Shown piece after piece: positions 62,558 to 64,000 of a stretch of DNA of 64,000 bases (within the stretch, counting starts at the first letter, position 1; the number at the start of each line of letters is the position of its first letter). Origin of the DNA: an uncultured Halomonas sp. (GTDB lineage Bacteria > Pseudomonadota > Gammaproteobacteria > Pseudomonadales > Halomonadaceae); contig NZ_CANLTC010000009.1 in NCBI RefSeq assembly GCF_947493865.1, positions 62,001 through 126,000 of the forward strand, read 5' to 3'. The notes under the pieces were generated by a model. The model ran no database searches. It was not told where the DNA came from and saw only the letters and a program-made list of their open reading frames with translations. The position numbers and the translations under genes are program-made.

Positions 62558-64000
62558 ATCATAATTTGTTCGACACTTTCGCAGAGCGTATGCGAGCACG
62601 GGGGGAGGCCGATTTCATCACGACTCGAGAAGGCCGGAGCTATTCCTACACCCAGGCCCTGGAAATGAGCGCCCGTCTGGCAGGCGCCCTGATCGGCCTG
62701 GGTGTGACACCAGGAGATCGCGTCGCCGTACAGGTCGACAAGAGTCCCGAGGCCATCTTGCTCTATCTGGCCTGCCTGCGCATGGGGGGGGTGTATCTGC
62801 CGCTCAATACCGGCTATACCGCCACGGAGGTCCGCTATTTCCTTGAAGACGCCGAGCCGGCGCTGTTCGTGTGCCGTCCCGAAAACCTGGAAGACGCCCA
62901 AGAAACCGCCCAGCTAGCTGGCTGTCCGCGAGTGACCACCCTGGGCACCAACAGCGATGGCGAACTGATGGACCTTGCCCGCAGCGCTACCTCCTGGGAC
63001 TCCATCGAGTCCCGCGATGCCGATGACCTGGCGGCCATTCTCTATACCTCCGGCACGACGGGACGCTCCAAGGGCGCCATGCTCACCCATCGTAATTTGG
63101 GGTCCAACGCCGAGGCGCTGACGACGACCTGGCGCTTCACCGAGTCGGACCGGCTGATCCACGCACTGCCGATCTTTCATACCCACGGCCTGTTCGTGGC
63201 CTGCAACGTGGTGCTGATGGCCGGCGCCAGCATGCTTTTTCTACCCCGCTTCGATATCGACATCATCATCGACGAACTGCCTCGCGGCACCACGATGATG
63301 GCTGTGCCCACCTTCTATACACGTCTGCTGCAGGATGAACGACTGACCCCGGAGCTGACTACCAACATGCGCCTGTTCACCTCAGGTTCCGCGCCCCTTA
63401 CCGCCGAGACGCATCAAGCCTTCGAGCAGCGCACGGGCCACGCCATTCTCGAACGCTACGGCATGACCGAAACCAACATGAACACCTCGAACCCTTACGA
63501 AGGCGAGCGTATCGCCGGCACCGTGGGCATGCCGCTGCCCGGGGTCGAAGTCCGTATCGTCGAGCGGGAAACCCGTGAAACCCTACCTCAGGGTGAGATC
63601 GGTATTCTCGAGGTGCGCGGCCCCAACGTGTTCATCGGCTATTGGGGAATGCCGGACAAGACCCGAGAGGAATTGCTTGAGGACGGCTTCTTCATCACCG
63701 GGGACCTGGCCATGATCGATGAGAAGGGCTATATCCATATTGTCGGGCGCGACAAGGATCTAGTGATTTCCGGCGGCTACAACGTCTATCCCAAGGAGAT
63801 CGAGCAGGTCATCGATGAGATGGAGGAGGTGGCCGAGTCCGCCGTCATCGGGGTGACACACCCGGATTTCGGCGAGGGCGTGACCGCCGTCGTGGTAGCC
63901 CAGCCCGAGACGCAGATCAACGAAACCAAGGTGCTCGAATTCCTCACCGATCGGCTGGCCCGGTACAAGCAACCCAAGCGCGTGGTCTTCGTCGACAGCC
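62554..64000 (+). CDS. matB: Malonyl-CoA synthetase (partial at window end)
   Basis: A 482-codon open frame cut by the window end; MatB proteins are about 505-510 residues. AMP-forming signatures: YTSGTTGRSKGAMLTHRN near residue 165, ERYGMTETNMNTSNPYEG near 305 and TGDLAMIDEKGYIHIVGRDK near 385. It activates malonate with ATP and CoA. ATG 62554 overlaps the matA stop and has GGAGAG upstream. Confidence 0.92.
   Translation, partial: MNHNLFDTFAERMRARGEADFITTREGRSYSYTQALEMSARLAGALIGLGVTPGDRVAVQVDKSPEAILLYLACLRMGGVYLPLNTGYTATEVRYFLEDAEPALFVCRPENLEDAQETAQLAGCPRVTTLGTNSDGELMDLARSATSWDSIESRDADDLAAILYTSGTTGRSKGAMLTHRNLGSNAEALTTTWRFTESDRLIHALPIFHTHGLFVACNVVLMAGASMLFLPRFDIDIIIDELPRGTTMMAVPTFYTRLLQDERLTPELTTNMRLFTSGSAPLTAETHQAFEQRTGHAILERYGMTETNMNTSNPYEGERIAGTVGMPLPGVEVRIVERETRETLPQGEIGILEVRGPNVFIGYWGMPDKTREELLEDGFFITGDLAMIDEKGYIHIVGRDKDLVISGGYNVYPKEIEQVIDEMEEVAESAVIGVTHPDFGEGVTAVVVAQPETQINETKVLEFLTDRLARYKQPKRVVFVDS

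Noticed and set aside
1..64000. CRISPR arrays, tRNA or rRNA genes
   Set aside because: No regularly spaced repeats and no recognisable tRNA or rRNA segments were seen on reading; a dedicated scan could confirm this.

Overview
The window reads as a high-GC chromosomal segment of a gammaproteobacterium, most likely a halophile of the Halomonas group. This is inferred from the abundance of TRAP transporters, acidic proteins, a zeaxanthin-type crt cluster and the taurine/malonate catabolic repertoire. No rRNA, tRNA or CRISPR array was seen, so the placement rests on gene content only.

Region 1 (about 1.1-22.8 kb) is a dispersed taurine (sulfonate) dissimilation island. It holds a YeiH-type exporter, a universal stress protein, a TRAP transporter (DctM, DctQ and two nearly identical periplasmic binding proteins), a MocR-type regulator (TauR), taurine dehydrogenase (TauY/TauX), a TauE-type exporter, phosphotransacetylase (Pta) and sulfoacetaldehyde acetyltransferase (Xsc). 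Together these would import taurine, deaminate it to sulfoacetaldehyde, release sulfite with formation of acetyl phosphate, pass acetyl-CoA to metabolism and expel sulfite or sulfate. ThiO, an orphan CobS/CobT pair, a VapBC-like module and a nitroreductase stub are interspersed. An IclR regulator and an APC permease close the block.

Region 2 (22.8-41.2 kb) starts with an AT-rich stretch, malate dehydrogenase and a membrane protein. It then carries a 269-bp MITE-like repeat, an SDR enzyme, a small HTH protein, a TAXI-type TRAP system with a DUF1850 protein, two alkylation-repair genes (Ada/AlkA fusion and ogt), a complete tetrathionate reductase operon ttrBCA behind an FNR/Anr-type box, and a large O-acyltransferase.

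Region 3 (41.2-44.9 kb) is a scrapyard: an IS3 transposase fragment, a second copy of the MITE, a duplicated 28-bp gene start, a YrhK-type membrane protein, an MNT nucleotidyltransferase that seems to have lost its partner, a truncated pRiA4b-ORF3 gene, a PIN toxin/antitoxin pair lacking a standard start codon, and a truncated 38-codon gene.

Region 4 (44.8-53.4 kb) holds yfcE, ilvD and a carotenoid cluster: crtE divergent from idi-crtY-crtI-crtB, with convergent crtZ, enough for GGPP to zeaxanthin.

Region 5 (53.4-64 kb) contains a protein of unknown function, a broken zeta-toxin-like kinase with an intact small partner, an AhpD-like protein, mmsA, and a malonate utilisation cluster matR / matPQMAB (TRAP uptake, malonyl-CoA decarboxylase, malonyl-CoA synthetase) whose last gene runs off the window. 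A perfect inverted repeat in the matR-matP gap is the likely operator.
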